From NCBI RefSeq assembly GCF_001613935.1, contig NZ_LQCI01000009.1, forward strand, positions 214,821 through 278,820: a stretch of 64,000 nucleotides of DNA, given 5' to 3'. Position numbers and translations under genes: made by a program. The notes under the pieces are model-generated. The model ran no database searches. It saw only the letters and a program-made list of their open reading frames with translations, and was not told where the DNA came from. Origin of the DNA: Amycolatopsis regifaucium (GTDB lineage Bacteria > Actinomycetota > Actinomycetes > Mycobacteriales > Pseudonocardiaceae). Of this stretch, positions 25,085 to 33,858 are shown in pieces; positions within the stretch are counted from its first letter, which is position 1, and the number at the start of each line of letters is the position of its first letter.

Positions 25085-25830
25085 CCGACCTGAACGCCCG
25101 AGCCGAAACGCTCCGCGCCTTGCACAGCGGGGAAATGCTCGTGCTGCCCAACGTCTGGGACGCGGCGAGCGCCGAGGTCGTGGCGGAGGCGGGCTTCCCC
25201 GCGATCGCCACCGCCAGTGCCGCCGTCTCGGCGATGCTCGGCTACCCCGACGGCGAAGGCGCGCCGTGGCGGGAGATGTTCGCGGCGGCGGGCCGGGTCG
25301 CCGCCGCGGTCTCCCTGCCGGTCACCGTGGACGCGGAGGCGGGTTACGGCCTGGCACCGAGGGAATTCGTGGACCGGTTGCTGGAGACCGGTGCCGTCGG
25401 CTGCAACCTCGAGGACACCGATCACCGGTCGGGCGGATTGGCCGACGCGGACGAGCACGCCCAGCGGCTCGCGGACATCCGCGCCGCGGCGACCGACGCG
25501 GGCGTCCCGATCGTCGTCAACGCCCGGGTCGACGTGTTCCTGGGTGACCGAGGGGTCCCGGAGCCGGACAGGCTCGCCGAGGCCGTCCGTCGGGGCAGGC
25601 TCTACCGCGAGGCCGGTGCCGACTGCGTGTACCCGATCGGCGTGCGACGTCGGGACGATATCGCGGCGCTGGTCACCGAACTCGCGTGTCCGGTCAACGG
25701 CAATGTCGGCGAAGAACTGAACCTGGTCGCGCTTCGGGAAGTCGGCGTGGCACGGGTTTCCTACGGCCCACGCTTCTATCGCGCGGCTCTGGCGGGGTTC
25801 AAGGCAGCCATCGAGAAGCTGGAGGGCTGA
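25081..25830 (+). CDS. Isocitrate lyase/PEP mutase family protein
   Basis: 249 residues, a single TIM-barrel of the ICL/PEPM superfamily. Typical motifs: LVLPNVWDAASAEVVAEAGF, ATASAAVSAMLGYPDGE, VTVDAEAGYG (metal-binding aspartate), CNLEDTDH, VNARVDVFLG and CVYPIGV. True isocitrate lyase is about twice as long and has the KKCGH motif, which is absent, so lyase action on an oxaloacetate-, methylcitrate- or phosphonate-like compound is possible but unspecified. It is translationally coupled to the DHA2 exporter gene. Confidence 0.82.
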   Translation: MTDLNARAETLRALHSGEMLVLPNVWDAASAEVVAEAGFPAIATASAAVSAMLGYPDGEGAPWREMFAAAGRVAAAVSLPVTVDAEAGYGLAPREFVDRLLETGAVGCNLEDTDHRSGGLADADEHAQRLADIRAAATDAGVPIVVNARVDVFLGDRGVPEPDRLAEAVRRGRLYREAGADCVYPIGVRRRDDIAALVTELACPVNGNVGEELNLVALREVGVARVSYGPRFYRAALAGFKAAIEKLEG

Positions 25831-25838
25831 GTGAGTGG

Positions 25839-25882
25839 TCGTGAGTGCCGATGAGGGTCAGCACGCTCATTGGCACCCACGA
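25839..25882. terminator. Bidirectional hairpin between convergent genes
   Basis: An imperfect inverted repeat pairs TCGTGAGTGCCGATGAG (25839-25855) with 25866-25882, with a 10-nt loop, between the PEP-mutase-family stop and the convergent peptidase gene. It shares the CGTGAGTG-CGAT pattern with the repeat at 63734-63865. Confidence 0.65.
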
Positions 25883-25891
25883 CCCTGACGG

Positions 25892-27040
25892 TCACTTGCA
25901 GAACGCGGTGTCCACCGTGGCCATCACGGCCGCGGAGCCACGCTCGGCGTCACCGAAGGTTCCCGGCATCGCGGTCACCGCGAGTCCTACTGTCCGGCCG
26001 TCCTCGGTGGCCCCGCCGCGCGTCTCGAACCCGTGGATGTCCCCGCCGTGGCCCCAGTACACGCCGCCGCAGCTCAACGGATTGCTCATCAGGCCGAGAC
26101 CGTAGCGCGACCCCGGGAACAGCGGGGCGTCCACCGTCTTCCGCATCTCGGCCAGCTGCCGGGGTGCGAGCAACTTGCCGTCGAGCAGGATGCGGAAGAA
26201 CTCGGCGAGGTCGCTCGGCGTCGAGATCAGCTGCCCGGCGGCACCGCCCCAGGATGGGTCGAGTTCGGTCGCGTCGACCACCTTGCCGGTGATGGCACTG
26301 CCGATCGCGTAGCCCTGCGGGTGCCGCCCTTGGATGGTCTGGTCGCCGACCTGCGGCCAATAGGTGTGTTCCAGGCCCGCCTTCCTGATGACGCGTTCGG
26401 TGATCTGTTCCTGCACGGGCCGTCCGGTCACCTTCTCGATCACCATGCCCGCCAGCAGATATCCCGTGTTGCTGTACGCCCATTTGGTGCCGGGGGCGAA
26501 TTTCGCCGGATGGGCCAGTGCCGCGGCGAGCAGATCGTGTGGCTGGAAGAACCTGTGCCGGATCTTCTCGAACTCCTCGACCCCGAGGTGCTCGGTGTAG
26601 TCCGGGAGCCCGCTGGTGTGCTGCAGCAGCTGCCGGACGGTGATCTTGGTGGCGTCGATGCCCTCGCCGCGCACGAGTCCCGGCAGGTATTTCTCGATCG
26701 GCGCGTCCAGTTCCACCTTGCCCTCCGCCACCAGCTGCAGGACGGCGACCGCGGTGAACGTCTTGGTGTTGCTGCCCGCCCGGACCGAACCGTCGCGCGG
26801 GACGGGGACCTGACGGTCGATCCGCGAGGACCCCGCGACCAGCGACGTCGTACGGCCCCGATCGGTCACCGACGCCAGCGCCGCGGGGAACTTCTCCTTG
26901 CTCACCAATGCGTCGAGACTCTTCCGCAGCTCGGATCCCCGGGGCGGGGCCGCCTCCGCCGCGGTGGTCCACGCCGTACCCAGCAGCCCCGCCACCGTCA
27001 GGACGACAACGCCCTTGCCTACCTTGGTCTTGCCCGTCAT
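25892..27040 (-). CDS. Secreted serine hydrolase, D-alanyl-D-alanine carboxypeptidase/class C beta-lactamase type
   Basis: 382 residues. A Sec signal peptide is visible (hydrophobic GVVVLTVAGLLGTAWTTAAEA, cleavage near residue 31). The penicillin-recognising motifs are SNTK with Ser90/Lys93, YSN at 189-191 (WAYSNTGYLLAG) and HGG with His331 (YWGHGGDIHG), as in Streptomyces R61 D,D-peptidase. It probably trims peptidoglycan peptides outside the cell or hydrolyses related D-peptides or esters. A 20-bp palindrome lies 85-104 bp upstream of its start. Confidence 0.88.
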   Translation of the reverse strand: MTGKTKVGKGVVVLTVAGLLGTAWTTAAEAAPPRGSELRKSLDALVSKEKFPAALASVTDRGRTTSLVAGSSRIDRQVPVPRDGSVRAGSNTKTFTAVAVLQLVAEGKVELDAPIEKYLPGLVRGEGIDATKITVRQLLQHTSGLPDYTEHLGVEEFEKIRHRFFQPHDLLAAALAHPAKFAPGTKWAYSNTGYLLAGMVIEKVTGRPVQEQITERVIRKAGLEHTYWPQVGDQTIQGRHPQGYAIGSAITGKVVDATELDPSWGGAAGQLISTPSDLAEFFRILLDGKLLAPRQLAEMRKTVDAPLFPGSRYGLGLMSNPLSCGGVYWGHGGDIHGFETRGGATEDGRTVGLAVTAMPGTFGDAERGSAAVMATVDTAFCK

Positions 27041-27124
27041 TCGCGCTCCTTCCTCGACCGGATCAACACGAACGACGATGGTCGATTCAGGCGCGAAGAT
27101 CAGGAGTGCGGGCTACCGGATTCC

Positions 27125-27144
27125 GGGTAGCGCTGGCGCTACCC
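27125..27144. promoter_or_regulatory. Palindrome GGGTAGCGC-TG-GCGCTACCC
   Basis: A 9-bp perfect inverted repeat with a 2-bp centre, upstream of the D,D-peptidase-like gene. It is closely similar to the 18-bp motifs at 47487-47504 and 51283-51300 (shared GGTAGCGC and GC-rich right half), suggesting a common binding protein. It may instead be a simple hairpin. Confidence 0.5.
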
Positions 27145-27270
27145 CTCCTTCACGGGTCCCGGGAAAACTTTTTCGGTCCAGAATTCGTCCCACCATTGTC
27201 CGCGCGGGATCCGGCTGGTTAAGGTTCAGTTCGGTAAGTGGACTAGACCACCTGAGGCCGGGAGGCGACG

Positions 27271-27765
27271 ATGCCCCTCGACGAGCAGCAGACCTGGGCG
27301 ATGCTGCGCGAGCTCGACGAACCCGGCCATTGGGAGGTGCCGCACGACTTCGACCGACCCGCCGAACGGGCCCGGTTCGAGCAACTCGCCGAACGGCTCG
27401 GTAGACGTTTCGACTGCGTCTGCGACGTCGACCGCCACGTTCAGGACGCCAGTCACCTCGGCAGGATCGTGATCCCGACGAGCGCGACCTCGGCACCGGA
27501 CCATCTGACCGTCACGGTCAGCAACTTCGGCGGCCTCGTCGCGGTGACGCTGGGAAATCCGGGCAGTTACGACGAGGACGAAGAACGACAGTTCTTCCCC
27601 GCGGTGGACCGAATACGGATCGAAGAGGAGCTGGAAGCACTCGGCTACCTGCCCGTCTCCGAGCATCCGCTCTGGACCAAGTACACCGGGATCAGTGGTT
27701 TCGACACTCTCTATCCCCCGGACCGGCCACCGTCGTGGTGGGATCGGTTCTTCGACTACCTCTAA
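27271..27765 (+). CDS. Hypothetical protein
   Basis: 164 residues. The N-terminus is acidic and helical (AMLRELDEPGHWEVPHDF); the middle has a beta-rich VTVSNFGGLVAVTLGNPG; the C-terminus is aromatic (PSWWDRFFDYL). I do not recognise the family, but GGGAGG is well spaced before the ATG and codon use matches the neighbours. It may sit upstream of the DUF5997 gene on the same transcript (61 bp gap). Confidence 0.6.
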   Translation: MPLDEQQTWAMLRELDEPGHWEVPHDFDRPAERARFEQLAERLGRRFDCVCDVDRHVQDASHLGRIVIPTSATSAPDHLTVTVSNFGGLVAVTLGNPGSYDEDEERQFFPAVDRIRIEEELEALGYLPVSEHPLWTKYTGISGFDTLYPPDRPPSWWDRFFDYL

Positions 27766-27826
27766 GCGCCGGCGTCGTCACGCTGCCCGCGAAGGGCGCC
27801 TGATCACAGGGCGTTACCCTGAGGCA

Positions 27827-28204
27827 ATGACGTCGCACAAGACCCCCCAAACGATGAAGCCCGCGACAGCGGCGAAGAAGCTGGGTGTTTACCTGGAGGC
27901 CACCCCGGCGGAGTTCCAGGAGGGTGTCGTCTCCCGCGACGAACTGAACGCGTTGCAGGCCGAGCCGCCCGAGTGGCTGCGCGAGCTGCGCCGCAACGGG
28001 CCGCATCCGCGTCCGGTCATCGCGGCGAAGCTGGGCATTTCCATCAGTGGCCTGGCGCGAGGCGGGATCACCGAGGCCCTCACCACCGAGCAGATCGAAG
28101 AGATCAAGACCGCCGCCCCGGATTGGCTGAAGCGGGAGCGCGAGACCCACGCCGAGGTCCGCAAGGAAGAGGCACGCGTCAAGGCCGCTCGTAGCGAGAG
28201 CTAG
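27827..28204 (+). CDS. DUF5997 family protein
   Basis: 125 residues matching the actinobacterial DUF5997 family: MKPATAAKKLGVYLEATPAEFQ, then PPEWLRELRRNGPHPRPVIAAKLGISISGLARGG and a charged C-terminal helix. The segment RPVIAAKLGISISGLARGGI looks like a helix-turn-helix, so DNA binding is possible. The family is often found beside an HTH-less LysR effector domain, as here, where the stops of the two convergent genes overlap by 4 bp. Confidence 0.78.
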   Translation: MTSHKTPQTMKPATAAKKLGVYLEATPAEFQEGVVSRDELNALQAEPPEWLRELRRNGPHPRPVIAAKLGISISGLARGGITEALTTEQIEEIKTAAPDWLKRERETHAEVRKEEARVKAARSES

Positions 28205-28950
28205 CCGCGCCGGCGACGCTTCCCGCCTTTGGGAGCTCCGCGCTTCCCAGGCTGCGGCTTCCGGCCGGCGGTCTGGGGGCGCTTGCTCTTCGCCGGGGCC
28301 TGCTTCTGCTTCTCCTGCGACTGCTTTTCCGGGGTCTGCTGCCGCCCCCGGGTGCTGTTGACCGTCCGGCCCCGGACGATCCCGATGAACTGTTCCATCA
28401 GATCGGTGGTCCCGTCCTCCGGCCACGACAACGCGACGCCGGATTCGGGCGTGCCGGAAATCGGGCGATAGGTCAGGTCGCGGCGGTGATGCAGCCGCGC
28501 GAGGGACTGCGGGACGACGAGGAGGCCGACCCCGGCGGCGACCAGCTCGATGGCGTCCGCCGTCGTCGCCGGGCGGTCCAGCGCGGGTTTCCCCGGCGGC
28601 CGCTCCCAGTCCAGGGTGTCGTCGAGCGGGTGCAGCACGACCTCGTCGCAGATGTCGTCGACGGAGACCTCGTCCGCGGCCGCGACCAGATGATCCTTGG
28701 GGACGACGACGACCGTGGTCTCGGTGTAGAGCGGGATCGCGTGCAGGCCGGTGCGATCGATCGGGAGCCGCAGCAGGACGGCGTCCACCTCGCGGTCGCG
28801 GACCAGCGCGGCGGCTTCGGCGGTGGTCGTCTGGACGAGGTCGAGCGGGACGCCGGGCGACCGCTCGTTCCAGATCCGGACCCACTTCGAGGGCGTCACG
28901 CCGGGGACGTACGCGAGCTTGAAGGAGAGAGGTACGTCCGGGCCGGTCAT
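28201..28950 (-). CDS. LysR-type effector-binding domain protein without the DNA-binding domain
   Basis: 249 residues. From the first residues it reads as the LysR substrate-binding domain (FKLAYVPGVTPSKWVRIWNERSPGV, EVDAVLLRLPID, LVAAGVGLLVVPQSLA). The usual N-terminal winged HTH of about 60 residues plus linker is missing, and no suitable upstream frame encodes it. Instead there is a basic, Gln/Lys/Arg/Pro-rich tail at about residues 205-249 ending GGKRRRRG, which could bind nucleic acid. It is convergent with the DUF5997 gene (4-bp overlap). This looks like a conserved actinobacterial arrangement, not a broken gene. Confidence 0.8.
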   Translation of the reverse strand: MTGPDVPLSFKLAYVPGVTPSKWVRIWNERSPGVPLDLVQTTTAEAAALVRDREVDAVLLRLPIDRTGLHAIPLYTETTVVVVPKDHLVAAADEVSVDDICDEVVLHPLDDTLDWERPPGKPALDRPATTADAIELVAAGVGLLVVPQSLARLHHRRDLTYRPISGTPESGVALSWPEDGTTDLMEQFIGIVRGRTVNSTRGRQQTPEKQSQEKQKQAPAKSKRPQTAGRKPQPGKRGAPKGGKRRRRG

Positions 28951-29040
28951 GGGGCAAGGTTACCGGGAGTATCGAAGGAGCCCTCCGGGGCCGGTGGTGA
29001 CGGTCTTAGCGGCAATCGGGTCTGGCGGCCAGCGGCCGGT

Positions 29041-29090
29041 GGTGAAGGGCCCCTTCCCTACCTTCAGGGTAGGCAAGGAGGCCTTCACGG
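29041..29090. terminator. Imperfect inverted repeat related to 12556-12606
   Basis: GTGAAGG-rich arms around CTTCAG, with the right arm GGCAAGGAGGCCTTCAC matching the element at 12556-12606. It lies downstream of the GH2 gene's stop and upstream of the LysR-like gene, so it may end the long minus-strand sugar operon. Confidence 0.55.
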
Positions 29091-29137
29091 GACCTGCGGC
29101 TTTGCTTGCTAACCGCCATTACCCCTCACGAGCGGAG

Positions 29138-31861
29138 TTACGGAGCCCAGGCCGCCGAGACCGCCCAGGTCACGTCCTGGTCGTACGACACCGGGTTGTC
29201 GAACGGGTGGCCACCGCCGCTGGTCGCGACGAAGACCTCCTCGGCGTAGTGCCGCATGTTCGTGCCCAGTTCGTTGACCGACGCCAGCCGCACTCCACCG
29301 GCCCCCGGCTGGGCGCAGAATGTCGCGTCCTTCCGGAACAGGTCGGTGTTGTCGTTCCCGCCGAGACGGACCCGGAAGTCCGCGTGCCGCAGGAACTGGC
29401 CCGGATAGTTCCGCGCCTCCAGCGAGTAGCACGACGGATCCGCGAGGCCGCGCCGCACGACGAAGGTAGCGTCCGCCTTCAGCAGCGCCGCGCTCGACGC
29501 GTTCACCACGTCCGTCCGCGCGAGGCCGTCACGGTGCCGCAGGTAGCGGTCGGTGAAGCCCGGCGTGGTCACCCGGAACGAGCGCGCCTGGTCCAGCGGC
29601 AGGTCGGCGCCGCTGCGCCACTGCGGGACCGAGGCCGCCCACGTCGTGTCCGTCGCGAAGCTCACCGGGGTGTCCCATGGGTTCGCCCCGCCGCTGCGCG
29701 CGAGATAAACGGTCTCGGCGTAGTGACGGATGTACGCGCCGCGCTGGTTGAACGACTCCAGCGCCGTACCGCCCACACCCTCCCGCGCGCAGAACGTGGC
29801 GTCCGCGGCGAACAAGGCCGAACCGTCGTTCGGGTCCTTGCGGATCCGTGACGACGCGTGCCGCAGGAAGTGCCCGGGATAGTTCCGCGATTCGAACGAC
29901 AGGCACGACGCGTCCGCGAGACCCGGCCGGGCCCAGAACGTCGCGTCCTTCTTGCCGACGTCCGCGCTGCCCTCACTCAGAACATCGGTCCTGACGAAGT
30001 CGTCCCGGTGCCGCAGGTAGCGGTCGGTGTACCCGGCGGTGGTGACCCGCAGCGACACGAGTTCGCCCCGGCCCACCTCCGTGCCCTTGGCGATGGCGAG
30101 CACCCTCTGGTTGATCTCGCGCACCCGCGCCTCGGTCATCTTCAGTACGCGGCGGTCGTAGGTGTAGAAACCGTTGACCTCGTTCTCGACGTCGTAGGGC
30201 TCGGTGTAGACCGATGCGGAAAGCCCGCGCCCGTGCACGAACCGCCCGACCTGTGCGGTGATCTCCACGTACCGGTTCGTCAGCGACGTCTCGTCCGGGT
30301 ACAGCGCGCCGTACGCGAAGCCCTTGCCGGGCTCCCATTCGTGTCCGGTCACGCGTCTGCCGAGGCCGCCGTACTCGCCCAGTACCGCGATCCGCCGCGC
30401 GTCCGGCGGTCTCGTCCCGGTGGAGACCTGGTAGGCGTGGTCGTCGATCACGTCACCGTTGCCCGGATCCGGATCGGACACGCAGCAGTTCGATCCGGAA
30501 TTGTGGTTGATCAGCCGCGTGTCGTCGATCGAGCGGACCAGGTCCACGATGCGCCCGGCGTCGTATTCTCCCCAGCCTTCGTTGAACGGCACCCACTGCA
30601 CGATCGACGTGATGCCCTTGTGCTGTTCGATCATCCGCCGCAGTTCGGCTTCGTAGTTCGCGTGTCCGTTCGGGACTTCGTCGACCGAGTTCAGTGCGGG
30701 CATGTCCTGCCAGACCATCAGCCCGAGCCGATCGGCGTGGTAGAACCACCGCGCGGGCTCCACTTTGATGTGCTTGCGGACCATGTTGAAGCCCAGTGCC
30801 TTCTGCCGTTCGAGGTCGAACCGCAGCGCCTCGTCGGTCGGCGCGGTGTAGATGCCGTCCGGCCAGTAGCCCTGGTCCAACGTGCCCAGCTGGAAGACGA
30901 ACTTGCCGTTGAGCAGCGGGCGCATCACGCCGCCCACCATCGCCTTGCCCAGCGACCGCATCCCGAAGTAACCCGTGACGACGTCGCCGCCCGGCAGCCG
31001 TACCCGCAGGTCGTAGAGGAACGGGTCGTCCGGCGACCACAGCCGCGCGTTCGGTACGGGGACCCGGATGTGCGAGCCCACCGCCCCGCTCGCGGTGCCG
31101 ACCAATTGACCACCCGAAAGGACTTCCGCGGTCGCCTGCTGCCCGGGAGTGCCCTGGACGACGAGGTCGAGCGCGCCACCGGGGACGTCGGGTGTGGTGT
31201 CGAGCCGGGTGACGTGCTCGACGCGGACCGGTTCCAGCCAGACGGTCTGCCAGATCCCCGACGCCGCCGTGTAGAAGATGCTTTCGGGGGTCTTCCGCTG
31301 CTTCCCGACCGGGTACCGGCTGCCGTCGACCGGCGACGCGACGCCGACGACGATCTCGTTCTCCCCCGCCTTCAGCGCCGGGGTGATGTCGAACGAGAAG
31401 GCGTCGAAGCCGCCGGTGTGGCTCCCGATCGACGTCCCGTTGACCCAGACCCTGGTCTCCCAGGTGACCGCGCCGAAGTTGAGCTTCACCCGGCGTCCGT
31501 CCCATGTGGACGGAATGGTGAAGGTACGGCGGTAGAACATGTTGTCCTCATGCCGTTTGATCCCCGACAGCATCGACTCGATGGGGTAGGGCACGAGGAC
31601 GTTCTCGCTCAGCGGTCTGCCGATCGGCGGCGAGTTCAGGTCCGGCGCTCCGGTGAACCCCCAGGTTCCGTTGAGGTTGAGCCATTCCGAACGCACCAGC
31701 TGCGGGCGCGGGTACTCCGGCAGCGCGTTCGACGGCGAGACCTGATCCGTCCACGGGGTGGGGAGCGGGACGGGAGCGGCTTGGGCGACGGGAACGAGTG
31801 TCGTGGCGGCGGCGAGCAGGCCGGCCACGACACTCAGGACGCGCGCCGTTCTTCGGTGCAT
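29138..31861 (-). CDS. Secreted GH2 glycoside hydrolase with two AbfB (CBM42) domains
   Basis: 907 residues with a Sec signal peptide (cleavage near residue 29). The jelly-roll sugar-binding, immunoglobulin-like and TIM-barrel domains of glycoside hydrolase family 2 extend to about residue 600; the acid/base is Glu428 in VPFNEGW and the nucleophile Glu496 in VLGEYGG. Two AbfB arabinofuranose-binding domains follow (about 602-742 and 760-905), each starting VTT-G-TDRYLRHRD. GH2 covers galactosidases, glucuronidases and arabinosidases; AbfB modules suggest arabinan or arabinogalactan. It is last in the operon with the YtfQRT-YjfF-like importer. Confidence 0.87.
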   Translation of the reverse strand: MHRRTARVLSVVAGLLAAATTLVPVAQAAPVPLPTPWTDQVSPSNALPEYPRPQLVRSEWLNLNGTWGFTGAPDLNSPPIGRPLSENVLVPYPIESMLSGIKRHEDNMFYRRTFTIPSTWDGRRVKLNFGAVTWETRVWVNGTSIGSHTGGFDAFSFDITPALKAGENEIVVGVASPVDGSRYPVGKQRKTPESIFYTAASGIWQTVWLEPVRVEHVTRLDTTPDVPGGALDLVVQGTPGQQATAEVLSGGQLVGTASGAVGSHIRVPVPNARLWSPDDPFLYDLRVRLPGGDVVTGYFGMRSLGKAMVGGVMRPLLNGKFVFQLGTLDQGYWPDGIYTAPTDEALRFDLERQKALGFNMVRKHIKVEPARWFYHADRLGLMVWQDMPALNSVDEVPNGHANYEAELRRMIEQHKGITSIVQWVPFNEGWGEYDAGRIVDLVRSIDDTRLINHNSGSNCCVSDPDPGNGDVIDDHAYQVSTGTRPPDARRIAVLGEYGGLGRRVTGHEWEPGKGFAYGALYPDETSLTNRYVEITAQVGRFVHGRGLSASVYTEPYDVENEVNGFYTYDRRVLKMTEARVREINQRVLAIAKGTEVGRGELVSLRVTTAGYTDRYLRHRDDFVRTDVLSEGSADVGKKDATFWARPGLADASCLSFESRNYPGHFLRHASSRIRKDPNDGSALFAADATFCAREGVGGTALESFNQRGAYIRHYAETVYLARSGGANPWDTPVSFATDTTWAASVPQWRSGADLPLDQARSFRVTTPGFTDRYLRHRDGLARTDVVNASSAALLKADATFVVRRGLADPSCYSLEARNYPGQFLRHADFRVRLGGNDNTDLFRKDATFCAQPGAGGVRLASVNELGTNMRHYAEEVFVATSGGGHPFDNPVSYDQDVTWAVSAAWAP

Positions 31862-31870
31862 GCGATCTCC

Positions 31871-32863
31871 CTATCTCCGGGCGGTCGTGCGCGCCAGCGA
31901 CCGCTGCAGGACCACGACCACCAGCAGGAACGCACCGCTGACCACCGATTGGTAGTTGCTGTCGAGAGTTCCTATCTGGTTGATGACGTTCTGGATGACC
32001 GTTCGGATGCCCACGCCGATGACCGTGCCGAGAATCGTGCCCATCCCGCCGGTCAGCAGGGTGCCCCCGATGACGACGACGGAGATGGCGTCCAGTTCGA
32101 GGCCGACCCCGATCACCGTGACGCCGGATTGCAGGTAGGCCGCGGTGAGCGCGCCCGCGAGCCCGGAAAGGACACCACTCATCACGTAGACGGTGACCTT
32201 GGTGCGCGCCACCGGCAGCCCCATCAGCTTCGCGGACTGCTCGGAGCCGCCGGTGGCGAACACCGACTGACCGAACCGCGTCCGCCGCAGCACCAGGCCG
32301 CCGACCAGGCAGAGTGCCGCCGCGATGAACACCGGGTAGCCGAAGCCGAAGAGCGTGCCGCGGCCGAGTTCGACGAACGCTTCGCCCTCCGGGATCTTGT
32401 AGGTCGTCGCGCCCTCGCTGGTGATCGCGAGCAGTAGTCCCCGGGCGAACAGCAGGGACGCGAGCGTGACGATGAACGGCGCCATCCCGGTCTTCGCCAC
32501 CAGCAGGCCGTTGATCAACCCGATGAGCCCGCACACCGCCAACGGCAGCAGCAGCGCCACGAGGAAGCCCCATTGTGATCCATAGGCGGCGAGGACCCCG
32601 CCGAGCGCGTAGACCGAGCCCACCGACAGGTCGATCCCACCGGTGATGATCACGAACGTCATCCCGAGCGCGATGATCGCCAGGAACGAGCTCTGCAACG
32701 CGATGTCACGCAAATTGTCGAGGCTGCCGAACCGCGGGAACAGCAGCCACGCGACGGCGACCATGAGCACCAGCGCGATCGCCGCGCCTTGTTTCTGCAG
32801 CACTCCGGCCATCAACTCGCGCCGGGTGGAGTCCTGAGCGGCCATCGTGGGCGCCGCGGTCAT
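31871..32863 (-). CDS. Sugar ABC transporter permease (YjfF-like)
   Basis: 330 residues with eight to ten hydrophobic segments. The motifs ALGMTFVIITGGIDLSVGSVYALGG and NGLLVAKTGMAPFIVTLASLLFARG are those of RbsC/YjfF-type permeases in the carbohydrate uptake 2 family. It forms the membrane channel with the upstream permease. Its start overlaps the preceding gene's stop by ATGA. Confidence 0.9.
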   Translation of the reverse strand: MTAAPTMAAQDSTRRELMAGVLQKQGAAIALVLMVAVAWLLFPRFGSLDNLRDIALQSSFLAIIALGMTFVIITGGIDLSVGSVYALGGVLAAYGSQWGFLVALLLPLAVCGLIGLINGLLVAKTGMAPFIVTLASLLFARGLLLAITSEGATTYKIPEGEAFVELGRGTLFGFGYPVFIAAALCLVGGLVLRRTRFGQSVFATGGSEQSAKLMGLPVARTKVTVYVMSGVLSGLAGALTAAYLQSGVTVIGVGLELDAISVVVIGGTLLTGGMGTILGTVIGVGIRTVIQNVINQIGTLDSNYQSVVSGAFLLVVVVLQRSLARTTARR

Positions 32864-33858
32864 CGGCTGCTCCGTTCCCGTGCGACGTAGACCGCGCCGA
32901 CGATGATCGCGGCCTGGACCATCTGCGCGGTCGAATCCGGCAGGTTGTGCTTGATGAGCGTGGCGCGGACGAGCTGCATGAGCAGTACGCCCATCACCGT
33001 CCCGAGGATGCGGACGCGGCCGCCGGTCAGCGGGGTGCCGCCGACGACGACCGCGGTGATCGCGGACAGTTCCATCAGCAGTCCGGCGTCCGCGGGATCG
33101 CCGGCGCCGAGCCGGGCGGTCGAGAGCACCCCGGCCAGTGCGGCGAGCAGGCCGCAGATCGCGTAGACGCCGATGAGGACGCGGTTCACCGGCAGTCCGG
33201 CGAGCACACTGGCCCGCCGGTTGCCGCCGATCGCGACCAGCCGCCTGCCGAACGCCGTTTTGCCGACCAGCGCCGCCACGAGCACGGCGAGGACCGCCGC
33301 GATCAGCACGCTGACCGGGATCCTGAGCACCTCGCCGGTGCCGAGCGCGAGGAATGCCTCGTCGTGCAACTGGATGAGCTGACCATCCGCGAGCACGAGC
33401 GCGAGACCGCGCCCACCGACCAGTAAGGCGAGGGTCGCCACGATCGGCTGGATGCCGACTTTGGCCACGAGAACACCGTTGAACGCTCCCGCCGCCAACC
33501 CCGCCGCGAGCGCGATCGCGACCGCGGGCAGCGTCCCGTACCCGAGGTAGAGCGGGACGAGCGCGGCTGAGAGCGCCATCACCGCGCCCACCGACAGGTC
33601 GACGCCCTCGGTGCCGATAACCAGCGCCATCCCGAGCGCGACCACCAGCACCGGCGCGGCCTGGACGAGCTGGGTGCGGAAATTGCCGACGGTCAGGAAG
33701 TTCGCCGTGAACGCGATGTTGAACAGCACCAGCGCGACGACGGCGACGTACACGCCGTATTCCTGCAGCCAGCGCGCCACCCGGGTCCGGTCCACCGCCT
33801 TCCCCGTGTCCGTCATGGCGATTTTCGGCTCCTCTGTTCTTCGCTGGGTGCTAGTCAT
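32860..33858 (-). CDS. Sugar ABC transporter permease (YtfT-like)
   Basis: 332 residues, about ten membrane segments, with VALGMALVIGTEGVDLSVGAVMALSAA and NGVLVAKVGIQPIVATLALLVGGRG, the same family as the next permease, with which it should form a heterodimer. The ATG at 33858 overlaps the ATPase gene by 8 bp and has GGGAGG five bases upstream; ATG 33816 would leave a shorter N-terminus. Confidence 0.9.
   Translation of the reverse strand: MTSTQRRTEEPKIAMTDTGKAVDRTRVARWLQEYGVYVAVVALVLFNIAFTANFLTVGNFRTQLVQAAPVLVVALGMALVIGTEGVDLSVGAVMALSAALVPLYLGYGTLPAVAIALAAGLAAGAFNGVLVAKVGIQPIVATLALLVGGRGLALVLADGQLIQLHDEAFLALGTGEVLRIPVSVLIAAVLAVLVAALVGKTAFGRRLVAIGGNRRASVLAGLPVNRVLIGVYAICGLLAALAGVLSTARLGAGDPADAGLLMELSAITAVVVGGTPLTGGRVRILGTVMGVLLMQLVRATLIKHNLPDSTAQMVQAAIIVGAVYVARERSSR

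Noticed and set aside
25081..25830. Glyoxylate-cycle isocitrate lyase
   Set aside because: Half the usual length and no KKCGH motif; kept as an unassigned member of the superfamily.
25892..27040. Member of the peptide operon at 51.5-63.7 kb
   Set aside because: It shares the fold but has a signal peptide, lies 24 kb away, and its YSN/HGG variant is of the R61 type, so it is treated as a separate cell-wall enzyme.
29858..32437. Very long plus-strand open frame (about 860 codons) opposite the GH2 gene
   Set aside because: Composition is Arg/Val/Asp-rich and motif-free, and the opposite strand has a clear GH2-AbfB protein; a GC-skew shadow.
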